This document shows, piece after piece, positions 37,901-45,512 of a stretch of DNA of 64,000 nucleotides. Source of the stretch: Pieris napi. Lineage: Eukaryota > Arthropoda > Insecta > Lepidoptera > Pieridae. The notes below the pieces were generated by a model, which was not told where the DNA came from, did no database searches, and was given only the letters and a program-made list of their open reading frames with translations. The DNA is taken from positions 9,265,501-9,329,500 of the forward strand of contig NC_062242.1 of NCBI RefSeq assembly GCF_905475465.1, written 5' to 3'. The position numbers and the translations under genes were made by a program. How positions within the stretch are numbered: the stretch's first letter is position 1; every line of letters begins with the position of its first letter.

Positions 37901-39582
37901 TTTTCTTAAGGACTCAAGGAACAGTCGAAGTTTTATCAAAATCGGTTCAGTAGTTTTGAGACATTTTCTAAATGATTTTTCTTAAAAGAAATTGATGTAT
38001 TCTTGAAATTTGTAGATCCGTGGGCGGTGGATCTGCGGGCAGCGGATCTCTGCTGGAGAGATCCATCACGCCCCTCAGTTTGGGCAGCATGAGCTCGCTT
38101 CACGATGTACTTAAGGTACACTGGTCGAAATTCGATCGTAACCCTAATATTAACATTGATGTGAGTTGATTTATCGCGCGAAATTATCGATTTTTTATAA
38201 ATTAAAATCCCAAATATACGTTTGACTTTTGCTTTTGCATGGAGAGATAACTCGGAAGAAGTATGTATGTAATAAATTAGACTTAAAAAAATCCTCCAAT
38301 GTTCAACAAAGTTCAGCTCAAAGTACTGGTTTGCCTAATAGACCAGGGTCGATAATTTTTGAAACCAAAAAAAATTACAGTAGGATGAAACCCATTAGGA
38401 AAGCAGGGGAATATGATCAAAATGAAAGGAAAAATAAATTACGGTCGATCCGAGTTCGGGAAGTGGGAGGGGGTGAGTTTTTAAGGGTGAAAAATTGTTT
38501 ATCTTGATTTCCGGCAAAACTACAAGTCCTATGGAAAAAAGTTAAATGGCAAAGTTGTAGGTCATAAAAAGATCTACAACTTTTGTATTTGCAATTTTTT
38601 CACATAACCTCAAAATTTAGGTGAAAAAATAAAAATACCAAGTTTTTGGTTTTTTATTTATCTTTTTCAAAAATTATTATTATGTCCCAAATATACTGTA
38701 ATTTATTTGATTAAAAATATTTATTTTTTCGCCTCATTTTAACATAATATCAAAAAAGCACCCTAATTTTCAATCGAAAATTCTGACGTCAAAATTTCAG
38801 CTTTTTTCAAAAAGTTTGGGGGCTTTCAGTTCGTTGAAATCTCTACTTTCCTATGGTAAAAAAAAATATAAATATTACAATAGTAAATCTTCTCAGAAAA
38901 TGCAAAAAATCGTATGCAGTAACGCCCAGACCCGTCATCTTCTAATATTATCCTCCCTTTCCAATAGGTTTCATCCTACTATTATTTATTTCACTTTTTA
39001 TTTATTTTAAAGGCTATCTGCACTGGTCTATAAGGTTTTCGTTGGGTATTGTGGTCATTAAAAAAATGTGAATATGACGTATAACCTGAAGGGTTCGATT
39101 CCCGACAGTACAATACATGTTTATAATTAGTTATAAAAAGGTTTAGGTTCTATGTTTTCTTGTTTTGTTTATATTATGTTTTTAGTTAAATTTTTATATT
39201 AGTAAATTTTCTATTGTATTAGTATTAAATTACTGTAAAAATAGGAAATAAGGAAATAAATAAATGTTATTCGCGGAATAAATGATAATTGAAATCGACT
39301 GAGAAATGTATTTATTCTGTAAACATTGAGGGCTAAAGGAGTTTAAATAAGTTCCTATTACTTAAACATAGGTGACATAAAATTAATAAAGAATTACTTT
39401 TTCTTTCTATAATCCAAAGTTATTTAGTAAGAATCATTATTTTTTGGTGTAGATAATTGTTCGAATATTTTGTATTAATCTAAATCGTGTTGCAGGTGGG
39501 AACTGAGAGTATGGAGGGAGGTCAGTCTGACAGCAGCTGTGCCGCTTCGCCCACTCACGCGCATCACGGACATGATACATGA
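455..39582 (+). CDS. gek: MRCK-type Cdc42-binding Ser/Thr kinase (genghis khan), 5'-partial, 38 exons
   Basis: Exons: 455-548, 1125-1181, 2372-2426, 2905-3035, 4104-4190, 4354-4475, 5272-5422, 6013-6127, 6305-6405, 7372-7503, 8115-8228, 8859-8993, 9611-9736, 10174-10287, 10835-10915, 11338-11442, 11763-11865, 12225-12435, 13553-13671, 18189-18295, 20450-20569, 21546-21650, 22617-22787, 23567-23661, 24096-24222, 25026-25166, 27087-27294, 28047-28213, 28604-28787, 29581-29766, 30699-30791, 31685-31807, 32388-32487, 32809-32953, 37177-37252, 37330-37411, 38016-38115, 39496-39582. Every junction is AG/GT. The total is 4570 nt: one base of a split codon, then 1522 codons and TGA. Domain order is kinase C-lobe, AGC tail, coiled coil, C1, PH, CNH, CRIB, tail, which is the diagnostic MRCK order. 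Known family role: an effector of GTP-bound Cdc42 that phosphorylates myosin regulatory pathways and shapes actin at membranes. Fly and human relatives are about 1640-1730 residues, so roughly 200 N-terminal residues are missing. The gene name rests on domain order, not on a database search. ROCK is excluded because it lacks CNH and CRIB. Confidence 0.95.
644..989 (+). mobile_element. non-autonomous Helitron
   Basis: Starts TCTAATAT, contains CCTCCGAAACGGCTCGACCG, ends GGGTCAGCTAG, and sits between A and T as Helitrons do. Relatives are at 9250-9497 (inverted) and 26563-27060. Confidence 0.7.
1526..1926. mobile_element. MITE with long inverted ends (family A)
   Basis: Left end TTGATAATAAAACAATTG with ACCGGATTGAAGT; the right end is its complement. 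Internal GTGCGTGGTCACGGTGACTG. Further copies at about 7015-7300 (inverted) and 24695-24925. Confidence 0.75.
2464..2709. mobile_element. MITE with GGGAGCGTTC ends and TTA duplication (family B)
   Basis: Perfect terminal inverted repeats starting GGGAGCGTTCAAGTATTACG, flanked by TTA on both sides (2461-2463 and 2710-2712). The 3-bp TTA target site suggests PIF/Harbinger-type movement. Other copies at 5038-5185, 8295-8545, 11974-12195 and 25206-25409. Confidence 0.8.
3395..3555 (-). mobile_element. SINE copy, partial
   Basis: B box GGTTCGATCCCCGGCTGTG on the - strand and a body similar to the SINE at 28946-29238. Confidence 0.65.
3699..3738. repeat. near-perfect hairpin with GT/AC run
   Basis: GTGAATGGGTGTGTGTGCG is followed almost at once by its complement, with a TA mismatch at the centre. 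Confidence 0.7.
5038..5185. mobile_element. MITE family B, short copy
   Basis: Both inverted ends are present (GGGAGCGTTCAAG and CTTGAACGCTCCC); the interior is deleted. Flanks do not show a clean duplication. Confidence 0.75.
5503..5905. mobile_element. MITE family C with AAGAAGTTATACTTCTT ends
   Basis: Internal GTGCGCGCGCATCGTAAAAT and ends rich in GTTATACTTCTTT. Copies at 11000-11235 and 55148-55512. Confidence 0.7.
7015..7300. mobile_element. MITE family A, inverted copy
   Basis: Shares GTCTTCAGTCGCCATGACCA and the end CTTCAATCCGGTAAAAAA with the copy at 1526-1926. Confidence 0.7.
7620..8011. mobile_element. MITE family D (AAGCTATTGCATA ends)
   Basis: Left AAGCTATTGCATAG, right CTATGCAATAG. 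Interior has CATCTCTCTGACGAGATCGG. An inverted copy is at about 31950-32240. Confidence 0.65.
8295..8545. mobile_element. MITE family B, right end lost
   Basis: The left end GGGAGCGTTCAAGTATTACG is intact. The right end stops where a Helitron-like element begins at 8551. Confidence 0.7.
8551..8772 (+). mobile_element. short Helitron-like element
   Basis: Starts TCTAATATATAATTCTTCTG, ends GGTCCACTAG and is followed by T. It lies against a truncated family-B MITE. Confidence 0.6.
9250..9497 (-). mobile_element. Helitron, inverted copy
   Basis: Begins with CTAGCTGATCCGGCAA, the complement of the GCCGGGTCAGCTAG end, and contains GGAGGAGTATGGGAACG. Flanked by a TATA run. Confidence 0.65.
9850..10065. 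repeat. dispersed repeat E
   Basis: Shares AACACCACGCAATAT, GGCGCCTGCGC and TCGGACGACGGTAGTGA with an inverted copy at 22335-22562. Confidence 0.6.
11000..11235. mobile_element. MITE family C, shortened copy
   Basis: Has GCGCGTTAGGGAAAAATTT, the GATGCACGCGCACACCGT core and the AAGAAGTATAACTTCTTACG end. Confidence 0.6.
11974..12195. mobile_element. MITE family B, truncated, beside a gek acceptor
   Basis: Left end present. The right part stops 30 bases before gek exon 18. Confidence 0.7.
12821..13331. mobile_element. MITE with perfect 24-bp inverted ends
   Basis: The left end begins AGTCTGGCTAATGAAAGAAG and the last 24 bases are its exact complement. The interior is AT-rich with no frame. 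Confidence 0.8.
13887..13925. repeat. poly-A and AT dinucleotide microsatellite
   Basis: A run of A followed by about 17 AT units, 215 bases after gek exon 19. Confidence 0.9.
15365..15502. repeat. small inverted-repeat element
   Basis: CATGTCATCTACTGA at the left and TCAGTAGATGACATG at the right, 138 bases overall. Confidence 0.65.
17373..17503. mobile_element. tiny pogo-like MITE with TA duplication
   Basis: Ends CAGTCGAGTAATTAAGTGAA and its imperfect complement, flanked by TA on both sides. The CAGTCGA end resembles the larger element at 25866-26454. Confidence 0.6.
18370..18591. mobile_element. hAT-like MITE
   Basis: Inverted ends CATCGTTTCTCAG / CTGAGAAATGATG, with G-runs and a GGGTCGCGACCC palindrome. 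Flanks match in five of eight bases. Confidence 0.55.
18988..19140 (+). mobile_element. SINE copy, partial
   Basis: GGCTTCAGCGTGCGACTCTC, CACCAATGGACTTTCTCTC and GACGGCGTGTGTCAAGCAC match the SINE at 28946. The B box is partly lost. Confidence 0.7.
19575..20251. mobile_element. MITE family F carrying a nested MITE
   Basis: Ends ATACTCTGATTTTTAATTC and GAATTAAAGATCAGAGTAT. A second copy is at 21703-21995. A family-G element at about 19905-20095 is inserted inside. Confidence 0.65.
19905..20095. mobile_element. MITE family G (nested copy)
   Basis: Contains CCATCTCGCGAGATTGTAAA and CCTCAACGAACTGCTT, shared with 33034-33301. Confidence 0.6.
21703..21995. mobile_element. MITE family F, second copy
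   Basis: Shares ACTCAAGTGACCTAATACAA and GACATGTCAAAAAATTATAG with 19575-20251, and ends AAAAATCAGAGTGTA. Confidence 0.65.
22335..22562. repeat. dispersed repeat E, inverted copy
   Basis: Contains CACTACCGTCGTCCGACATT and ATATTGCGTGGTGTTGCCAT, complementing 9850-10065. Confidence 0.6.
22952..23060 (+). repeat. GGCCGG(C/T)AACGCACTTGC dispersed repeat
   Basis: The same opening is seen at 8262 and 28339. The 28339 copy continues CATGGGCGGTATCACTTAAA and CAGGTGAGCCTCC. A common lepidopteran retroelement tail. Confidence 0.5.
23069..23308. mobile_element. MITE family H (GGTCTGTTTCACAATGT ends), copy 1
   Basis: Ends GGTCTGTTTCACAATGTATG and ACATTGTGAAACAGAGCC. The second copy is at 25511-25750. 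Confidence 0.8.
24695..24925. mobile_element. MITE family A, shortened copy
   Basis: Shares GTGCGTGGTCACGGTGACTG. Ends AAAACACTTTTTTACCC and its complement AAAAAAGTGTTTTCTTT. Confidence 0.65.
25206..25409. mobile_element. MITE family B, left end lost, beside a gek donor
   Basis: The C-run and ATGTAAC core to the right end ACTTGAACGCTCCC, followed by TAA. It begins 40 bases after gek exon 26. Confidence 0.7.
25511..25750. mobile_element. MITE family H, copy 2
   Basis: Nearly identical to 23069-23308 over its full length, with ends GGTCTGTTTCACAATG and CATTGTGAAACAAACCC. Confidence 0.8.
25866..26454 (-). mobile_element. pogo/Tigger-type DNA transposon relic
   Basis: Inverted ends CAGTCGACTCTCGATAAT / ATTATCGAGAGTCGACTG, flanked by TA on both sides. 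The element carries several internal copies of TTCAAATTATCGAG near its right end. On the - strand, 26247-26073 reads as the C-terminus of a transposase: VGDTSDDYFAAL, then LTQKKITDFFLK and a stop. The rest of the transposase is deleted. Confidence 0.8.
26073..26247 (-). pseudogene. C-terminal remnant of a pogo-type transposase with a PIP-box
   Basis: About 57 in-frame codons end in TAA at 26073-26075. The last residues QKKITDFF fit the PCNA-interaction motif Q-x-x-(I/L/M)-x-x-F-F. The catalytic DDE part is missing. Confidence 0.7.
26563..27060 (+). mobile_element. Helitron with a nested element
   Basis: Starts TCTAATATATAAAATTCTCG (first bases at about 26561), contains CCTCCGAAACGGCTTGACCG, and ends GCCGGATCAGCTAG. 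A second element, starting near ACTAGCAAACTCGGCG and reaching about 27030, is inserted in its 3' half. Confidence 0.6.
27463..27930. mobile_element. inverted-end element, probably pogo/mariner-like
   Basis: Ends TGTGTAAACTCTATATAACG and a matching complement (CGTTACATGGAGTTTACACTG). No intact transposase. Confidence 0.55.
28339..28445 (+). repeat. GGCCGGCAAC dispersed retroelement tail
   Basis: AAGGCCGGCAACTCACTCGC, CATGGGCGGTATCACTTAAA and CAGGTGAGCCTCC, ending TGTTCTATAAAGAAAG. Common in Lepidoptera. Confidence 0.5.
28946..29238 (+). mobile_element. tRNA-headed SINE, best copy
   Basis: Head AGCCTAGTGGCTTCAGCGTG (A-box region), B box GGTTCGATCCC, body with GAAGGAAAACATCGTGAGGA and tail GAGGCCAAGACC. 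Partial copies at 3395, 18988, 41030, 52352 and 59193. Confidence 0.8.
29793..30168 (-). mobile_element. Helitron, second family
   Basis: On the - strand it starts TCTATATATATAAAAAGAAA and ends GCGGGAAACGGCTAG, flanked by T. Begins 27 bases after gek exon 30. Confidence 0.6.
30971..31090. repeat. GGGGGCGTCCATAAATTACG element fragment
   Basis: Related in layout to family B (G-run start, CGT, ATTACGT) but a different family. Ends near TCTCACGTGAGATTTTTC. Confidence 0.45.
31950..32240. mobile_element. MITE family D, inverted copy
   Basis: AAGCTATTGCATAGCATTTT and CACCGATCTCGTCAGAGAGA match 7620-8011 inverted. Confidence 0.6.
32809..32953 (+). other. gek: gek exon 34: CRIB/PBD Cdc42-binding motif
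   Basis: The peptide ISAPTNFAHVSHMGPGDG matches the CRIB consensus I-S-x-P-x-x-F-x-H-x-x-H-x-G at every fixed position. It is the site that binds GTP-loaded Cdc42. The exon ends in a His/Asp-rich run encoded by repeated GATCAT units. Confidence 0.95.
33034..33301. mobile_element. MITE family G, full copy
   Basis: About 40-bp inverted ends: CCGTAAAATTGTAAAAACCG / CGGTGTTTACAATTTTACG. Contains a short tandem GATAACC run. Confidence 0.75.
33470..33722 (-). mobile_element. Helitron-like end joined to a fragment of MITE family I
   Basis: The right part (complement ACTCTACTGTACGTGTGTCT) resembles the start of the element at 8551. The middle shares ACGACTGATTTGAGCGCGAC and AGTGAGTTACAGAATCGCAA with 59232-59421. 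Confidence 0.5.
33723..33955. repeat. dispersed lepidopteran retroelement end
   Basis: AATTCAAATTCAAATTC microrepeat, then GAAGAGAAGAACTGGCAATA and AAGTTTGTAAGGAGCTGCAA. A block I know as common in lepidopteran genomes, probably the 3' end of a LINE, inverted. Confidence 0.5.
33985..37020 (+). mobile_element. decayed zinc-finger/tyrosine-recombinase transposon
   Basis: About 3 kb in gek intron 34. The coding relic runs from about 34480 to 36350 in several frames. It is flanked by TGTTGATC(C/T) at 33991 and 34019 and GTTGATCC at 34253 on the left, and by GGATCAACA at 36821, 36854, 36943, 36962 and 36980 on the right. Borders are approximate. Confidence 0.6.
34480..36350 (+). pseudogene. relic protein: two zinc-finger-like motifs, tyrosine-recombinase C-terminus, SANT-like end
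   Basis: First frame, to the stop at 34988: CFYCQAIVTIHNYFRHLLRN and CKTCLGTFKRSSFFRHLRNC, both C2-H2/C type. After a shift near 34970: KMRDLATLLILLRKKD and FVSAIKEMCGFNEQTG. After another shift near 35380, the frame 35384-36184 starts with FRYDKKQCN and has TSTGMRHHIATISQ and LAGFLGHNISVHAQNYRLP, matching the R-H and GH...Y boxes of tyrosine recombinases with the Tyr kept. An acidic/basic linker follows, with two similar halves (KDPKIKPNRSNTKRKW and NINIKPNNRKTKIKC). After a last shift near 36160: WSDEEIQLVKKYFQSYINKK, a Myb/SANT-like end. The central recombinase part appears deleted. Related genes are known as Crypton-like in animals; that label is inference. Confidence 0.65.
37040..37150 (-). 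mobile_element. Helitron fragment
   Basis: The complement has ATAAATTACGTGTCACGTTG and GGACTCCTAAACTACTTAAC, a common lepidopteran Helitron 5' end. Confidence 0.5.
37436..37665. repeat. dispersed repeat J
   Basis: Shares TGAAATACAGACTTTTA and GTACAATGTGTCCCGAC with an inverted copy at 50205-50430. Confidence 0.6.
38330..39030. mobile_element. long inverted-end element without transposase
   Basis: Left AGTAGGATGAAACCCATTAG and right CCAATAGGTTTCATCCTACT form inverted repeats. The outer ends ATAGACCAG and CTGGTCTAT also pair. Interior has GTTGTAGGTCATAAAAAG followed by ATCTACAAC. Confidence 0.65.
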
Positions 39583-41029
39583 TCGTATGTATTAGACCTC
39601 ACTTTTGACACTCTTTCAATATTTTTATAGGGTAGATACAAAATTATTTACTGACGAATTTAATACAAAAAAATCTGAAAATTTATAAAAAAAAATATTT
39701 CGTACTAAACGTGTTTGTAAGATTATAAAATGTTTTTATATTATATTGCGGCTTCATCCGTGGAGTTCTTTTCTTCCTTCCAGGACTAATTTATTTTCAG
39801 TTCGAACCCGTGTTCCTTAAAATCGATCCTAAGATGGCGCGTTCACGAAAGTTTTTGCAACATTTTTGATTGAGGCTCTGCTCCTATCACGTTGATAAAG
39901 CCTATTTTACTCCCTGTTGTAGCTGAATATTTAATTTTATTATTAATTAACTGACAAAAATCTAATCTTTCTTTACAATATTAGTGTAGATTTTTAAACT
40001 TTGTATTTGTAGGAGCCAACTAGACGCGTATTGGGGCGTCGATCTCTCGAAGCTGTACGCTTGCTTCTGCTGACGTTACGACGGTGACGTCACTCGCTTA
40101 TAAACCTTTAGGAGATTATAATCGAACCTAAAACGTTGCCATGACAACTCATATAAATCTCTATAGCGAATGAACTCGCATATTGACAATACTCTTAAAA
40201 GAGAGATGTGTGTGTCTCTCTCGCACGTATTAACTTCAAATTATAAATATCAGTCTTATGCTATGTTTAAAATTAATGTCTATTGCTAAATGATATAAAT
40301 TGAGTATTGTATTGCTAATTATCTAACATATACGGCAGATTCTGCTATTTTTACTGTGAAAACCAAATTCTATAAGATTTGATCGGCCTTATCACGTCGA
40401 CTAAAAATAGTAGTATCATGAGAACGGTGTTTATTAACAGCCATAACTACAAACAATACTATGTTTAGTCCATGTTTTATAATAAGGTCGTACCTATACG
40501 TGATCTTTTAGCATTTCAAAATTGACGAAACACCATCACAGAATTGAAAATAATTACGTATTTAAGTGTAAGTTTTGAATTTGACAATTTTTAATAGACA
40601 TTTTACAATGAATTAATTGGATATGATTTTTGTGTATATGTACAATAGTTTAATTTACTTTTGTATATTCTTTACTATTTAAAAACTATTTATTTACATC
40701 GTGTGTTATTTTTAGTTTAGTCCAAGATTATTCGTAATTTATTCGTCTGTATTAAGAACCGAGGTGCTATGCTGTTGTACTAAAATTACTTATTTAGTTT
40801 GACTTAATATTTGCTTTGGACCCATAGACATTTCGCTAGATTTCCATATAAAAGGCTTGTCTATGCTAGGCGATTCCCATTCTTTTGTTTCACGTATTCA
40901 GAGGTTCTTAGATTTGACATTATAGGCTATAGCACCTAAACTATTTAAGTAATCAGTTGATTGCACTAGTAATATACGAGTTTTGTAAGCTAGCTTATAC
41001 ATTTTTTCTCGTGTGCATTTTTGAGTGAA

Positions 41030-41285
41030 CAGTGGCGCTACAATCTTTTAGGTCTGGGCCTCAGATGGGTGTCTGTTTCGTGATTATTTATTTTTCTTAA
41101 TAGTTAAGTAGGTGATCCAATGTCTGACACACGCTTTTTTGTGTCTAAGGCATGCCGATTTCCTCTGATTCACCTTCACCTTACGTACGTCTTAAATGGG
41201 CACATGAACTGATAGCCCATTCGTGCCCAGGTATCGAACCTAAGACCCTAGGGAGTCGCACGTTGAGACTAGGCCAACACTTCTC
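41030..41285 (-). mobile_element. SINE, inverted, in the gek 3' UTR
   Basis: GGTATCGAACCTAAGAC is the complement of a worn B box. GTGGCGCTACAATCTTTTAG is the tail. Confidence 0.7.
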
Positions 41286-44237
41286 AATTGTCACAAATCA
41301 CCAATAGTTTAATATGTATTGTTAGCTGTAAGTTTAAAAATATACTTCGGTAATATTTATAATTATGTTATAATAGTTAAGTTTGGTACAACAGAATTGC
41401 TACTAATTAACAGTTACCTACTAATTACTAACCCCACCTAAATCAATGATATATCTTGGACGTATTGCATAATATTTTCTATATTGGTTCCTAAGTGTAC
41501 AAGAGTTAATAGTAATATAAATATAATCCATACTTTTGTGGTCTTCATGATGTAAAGAGGCGACGAACCATATACAAAATGATTGCTAGAGAAATAAAAA
41601 CTTTTATTCCCTAAGAAAATCTAGCGTAACATAAAAGCTAAAACAGGCCCATTTTTAGGGTTGGTCTTGCTTTAATAGCCCTACACTAAGACGGGGTAGT
41701 TCTACCAAAAAGCATAACATCGTAAAAAAACTATATCGCAATTATAAAAAAAAATTGTTCGTGTAAATTATAATCACGCATCGCAATCTCAATGTGCCCA
41801 CTATACTACTGGGAGACAATAACAAAATATGGTTTTTATTTATATTATTATAATTATAATGAAATTATATTTAAAAGCGTGTGGCGATTCGAAAGTATTA
41901 AAAAATTTCAACACAATTTTAATCTTTCAATTGGTATTTTTCTATTAGGCTTAATTGGTTTTAAGAAAAATATTTTCGAATTGTCCGCACGAGTGTAACC
42001 TTCCAATGACTCGATAATAATGTTTAGTATAGACTATCGAATGTGGCTTCTAGGTCAATTAGTCTCTTATATTCTCTAATATAACCGAAATGTGTAAAAA
42101 ATTATTCATGACACTGTTGCGTTGTCGTTTCCCCCGGAAGGTTTAGGCTGAATATTTACTTCACCGTCTCATTATTTATCCATCGTGGATGTAAAAAACA
42201 CCATAGATAAAAGAAATATGTATACTGTATAGTTGTTTCGTAAGCAATTAAATGGAATTGATTAGATTTTCTCATTTACAACGCAACAGTCGTAGTGTAA
42301 ATTTATATTCAATTATAAATCGCTAGTAAAGTAATTAAAGTTATACATGCTTGAATTTTAAGAAAGTTTATTCCGTATCTAAATATGTATTCATTATCCA
42401 GCTTTTTTTAAACTTTATAAAGGTGTACCCCAATTTTCAACTAATTAAAGTAGTGATTTATTTAAAATATTTAACGTGAACTAAGACAGTGAGACTGTCT
42501 ACGCTTCCATGGTAACCAAATAAGGTGAACGGTAACCAAAATAGAGAAAAAAAACAATGAAGAATTTGGTCAAATTAAAACATACCAGTACTTTTTACAT
42601 GAATTGGTACTTGTATTGTAATCTTTTGTATTCAAAATAATGAACTATTAATGCTTTAAGCTCGTGGACAATTTATTTCCTTAATATATATAGGCTATTA
42701 GCGGTTTAGTTCCAAAACAATATATAATAAAGCACTGCCACTTTCTTTTGTATATTGAGTACAAAAATCTTCACCTTCTATTTCGTAATTTCATGATCTA
42801 ATGTCATCTCATATAGCACGACTGTCAGTTGTCAATTATGTCCAATTTATTTGATATATTTACTTATAATTAATTGAAAATTTGTATGTGTTAGCTTAAT
42901 TTTATTCACAAAAGAATTATCTCAGTAATGTATGTGATTATGTAATATGTTAGCCGGTAAATGTATTATAATTATTTTTAATGATCTAGTCCTTTTTGTT
43001 TACTTTTTGTGACGTAAGCGTGTCCATATAAGGTTTTATCGTTTGTCAATGTCATTTCTATTATTAAATATTTGGGTTAAAACTGTCAAAACCACCGAAT
43101 GTCTAATAATAGAATTGAAGTTGGCAAATGTAGAAAAATGAGATTTTAGATAGGCTAACGCCATCTTGTTTAATGCATTATAAACAAAATGGCTACCTGC
43201 TTGTGGGTTTTGTACGATTTTTTCATACATTTTACTCGTTTTCAAATCGACGTGTATCCAAAGATATGTGTAATCATTATGATTAAATTGTATCGATTAT
43301 TATTTTAGTGAAATTAGTTTGTTTATAAAATTGTATCGAAAAGAACTGAACTATATATAATGTATTCGTGTAACTTGCATGGGATCTTTATTGTATTATA
43401 TAAACATTCCTGATTATACTCAGTATTTTATTCTATTCGGAAAACGTAAGTTACGCAAACTTGACGACAAAAAAATCATTAACAAATTTCAAATGTAAGA
43501 AATTTTTATTATAAATTATACTCGGTGAAAAATTGTATACTTTTTGTATTCCTATGTACTTTTGCACTTCTGTTTCGTAGGTACATTATGCTTTTACCTT
43601 AAAGGATTTTACATTACTTTTAATTATTATATAGTTATGACCAAAATTATTAATACATTTCAACTCATGAGGCTAATAAAAATCGGAAATGATGTTTGAT
43701 CTCAAAAGAGGTATTGAAAAGTAAGTAAAGTCCTTTAATAATCTGATTTATTCAACGAAATGCAAACTATATTTAAAGGAAGAAGTCCAAAATATTATTT
43801 CTTTCGATAACGAAATTGCTTTTAAACAACTAATTATAAAGATGACGTAAAATGCGGGTCGCATCATCAAAAATGAGTAATGCATTTCGTGTAATCTGTG
43901 CTAACTTAGCGTGCTTTTACTAATTTTAATCAATTTTCTTGTGTTTCTGAATGTGTTCAAAGTAGAAAAAAGCATATGTCAAGAAAATTGGCTATCTTCA
44001 CTAGTGATTTGTTTCCTAGACAGATTTGAGATAGAACAGTTTTTAGTACTTTGTTGATCGCCCGATACCTATTTTGAACTATTGGTTGTATTAACTAAAT
44101 TAATTTGTTAAATATAGGTATCATTGTGCTAACTTATTGTAATAGATTGTTCAACTATCTTCCATGTATCCTGCTATAACTAAATTATTATTTAGATTGC
44201 AATTATGTGAAATCTCAATACTTAATGTACATACATG

Positions 44238-44243
44238 AATAAA
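44238..44243 (+). terminator. candidate poly(A) signal of gek
   Basis: AATAAA is followed within 20 bases by GGATTGGTTTGTTTTA, a plausible downstream T/G element. The next gene, thioredoxin, converges from the right. Confidence 0.45.
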
Positions 44244-44260
44244 GAAATTTGAAGGATTGG

Positions 44261-45293
44261 TTTGTTTTATTTATTACTGCCTTTAATTTAGCTTTCATTA
44301 TTTTTTTTCTAGTTATCTAGTAATAATGTAGTTAAAAAATGTCTGCGATGGTGGGACCAATATACGGTAGAAATGGTTAGGCTAAGATGGGGAGGGACGG
44401 TTAAAGAAGGGAGTTATTGTAAGGCGGTTGAAAATCGAGTTGTGGTAAAGTTCAAGGAAGTGTAAACACAGAAACATCGTTTCGGTCAAACTAAGTCTGG
44501 ATTACAGATTTTTTATTTATCGGCGAAGCCTAACAAAAATGTAATAATTCATTCATCGCAAAAAACATATTTAGGTCTAAAGATAATATTTAAAAAATTA
44601 ATAATAATATTAAAAACGACTACGTTATTACTGCATCAAAGTTCATCTCGTACCAATATTCCTCGCTGGCGTATTCGAAAACAAAAATGAGGCAGACCCA
44701 GGCCACTGATATTTCGAAAGCAGACCATTTGAATTTTTTGAATGTTATTTTTTTTTTTACGTACATGTTTTTTTCGGATCGGAATTCATTTCGTTCGCTA
44801 CGAGTACCTACCTACTGTGATTAAATGCAGAGTCCTGGACGTCTGCCTTATAGATTTTCTTTCTTATTACGTAGGACTTGGATGTTATCAATATCTGACG
44901 CGCTGGAGTATGCCCATGGCAGTTTTTTTTACATTCTTGAAAGTCCATAGCCGGGGGGAGCGGCTATAGACCGATGAAAAGGTTTTTTTTATATATAACA
45001 TTTTTTTCTTGTAATTATCTAAGCTCCGCAACCCAATAGGTCTCTATGACGCTCGAGTAAATCCCCATTTAGCATCGTGGGCTCCTCTACTAATAGGCTT
45101 AGCCCAAGTTTGACTGCGATGGTCTCTAAATATAAATATGAACGTGGTGGATTTTGACAGGAGTATGTCAAAATCCATACCAATCCTGTCTGTCTCATTT
45201 TTCTTCCCGTTTATAAATTTCTATAAATTTTAGCCGAACAGGTAAATGGGTAAATCGGCTCTTAAAAAAAAACAAAACACAAATTTAAATATA
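44261..45293. other. intergenic gap between two convergent genes
   Basis: There is no credible coding sequence here. The stretch is AT-rich, with a few open frames that lack family features. It separates the presumed 3' ends of gek (+) and thioredoxin (-). Confidence 0.5.
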
Positions 45294-45299
45294 TTTATT
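45294..45299 (-). terminator. candidate poly(A) signal of thioredoxin-2
   Basis: TTTATT on the + strand reads AATAAA on the - strand, about 215 bases past the thioredoxin stop. Confidence 0.5.
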
Positions 45300-45512
45300 G
45301 AAGTAACAATACTTTAACGTAATTAATGAAAAATTCGACAAACGCAATGGCTCTTGTGCAAAACATTTAAGACACTTTGTGATGTTATGGGGTTTCGTAA
45401 ATGCGTATAAATACTAAATCTTTTGAAGCATAAATGCCAAATTGTGTGGTAACAAAAAATATATTATTTTTTAAGAAATTTCGCCCGCCCGGGGCATTTG
45501 GTCGGCATTTTT

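Larger units (their letters stand above)
37177..39582 (+). other. gek: gek exons 35-38: Ser/Pro-rich C-terminal tail
   Basis: Four small exons (76, 82, 100 and 87 nt) encode a low-complexity tail rich in Ser, Arg, Pro and Gly. It includes SITPLSLGSMSSLHDVLK, which resembles conserved MRCK tails, and ends in a His-rich stretch, THAHHGHDT, before TGA at 39580-39582. The 4.2-kb intron before exon 35 carries the recombinase-type transposon. Confidence 0.85.
39583..44260 (+). other. gek: probable long 3' UTR of gek
   Basis: After the gek stop there is about 4.7 kb without a credible gene, ending at an AATAAA (44238-44243) followed by a T/G-rich stretch. Several earlier AATAAA hexamers exist (for example near 41595), so shorter forms are possible. 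A minus-oriented SINE lies at about 41030-41285. The UTR assignment is inference from position and the signal. Confidence 0.4.
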
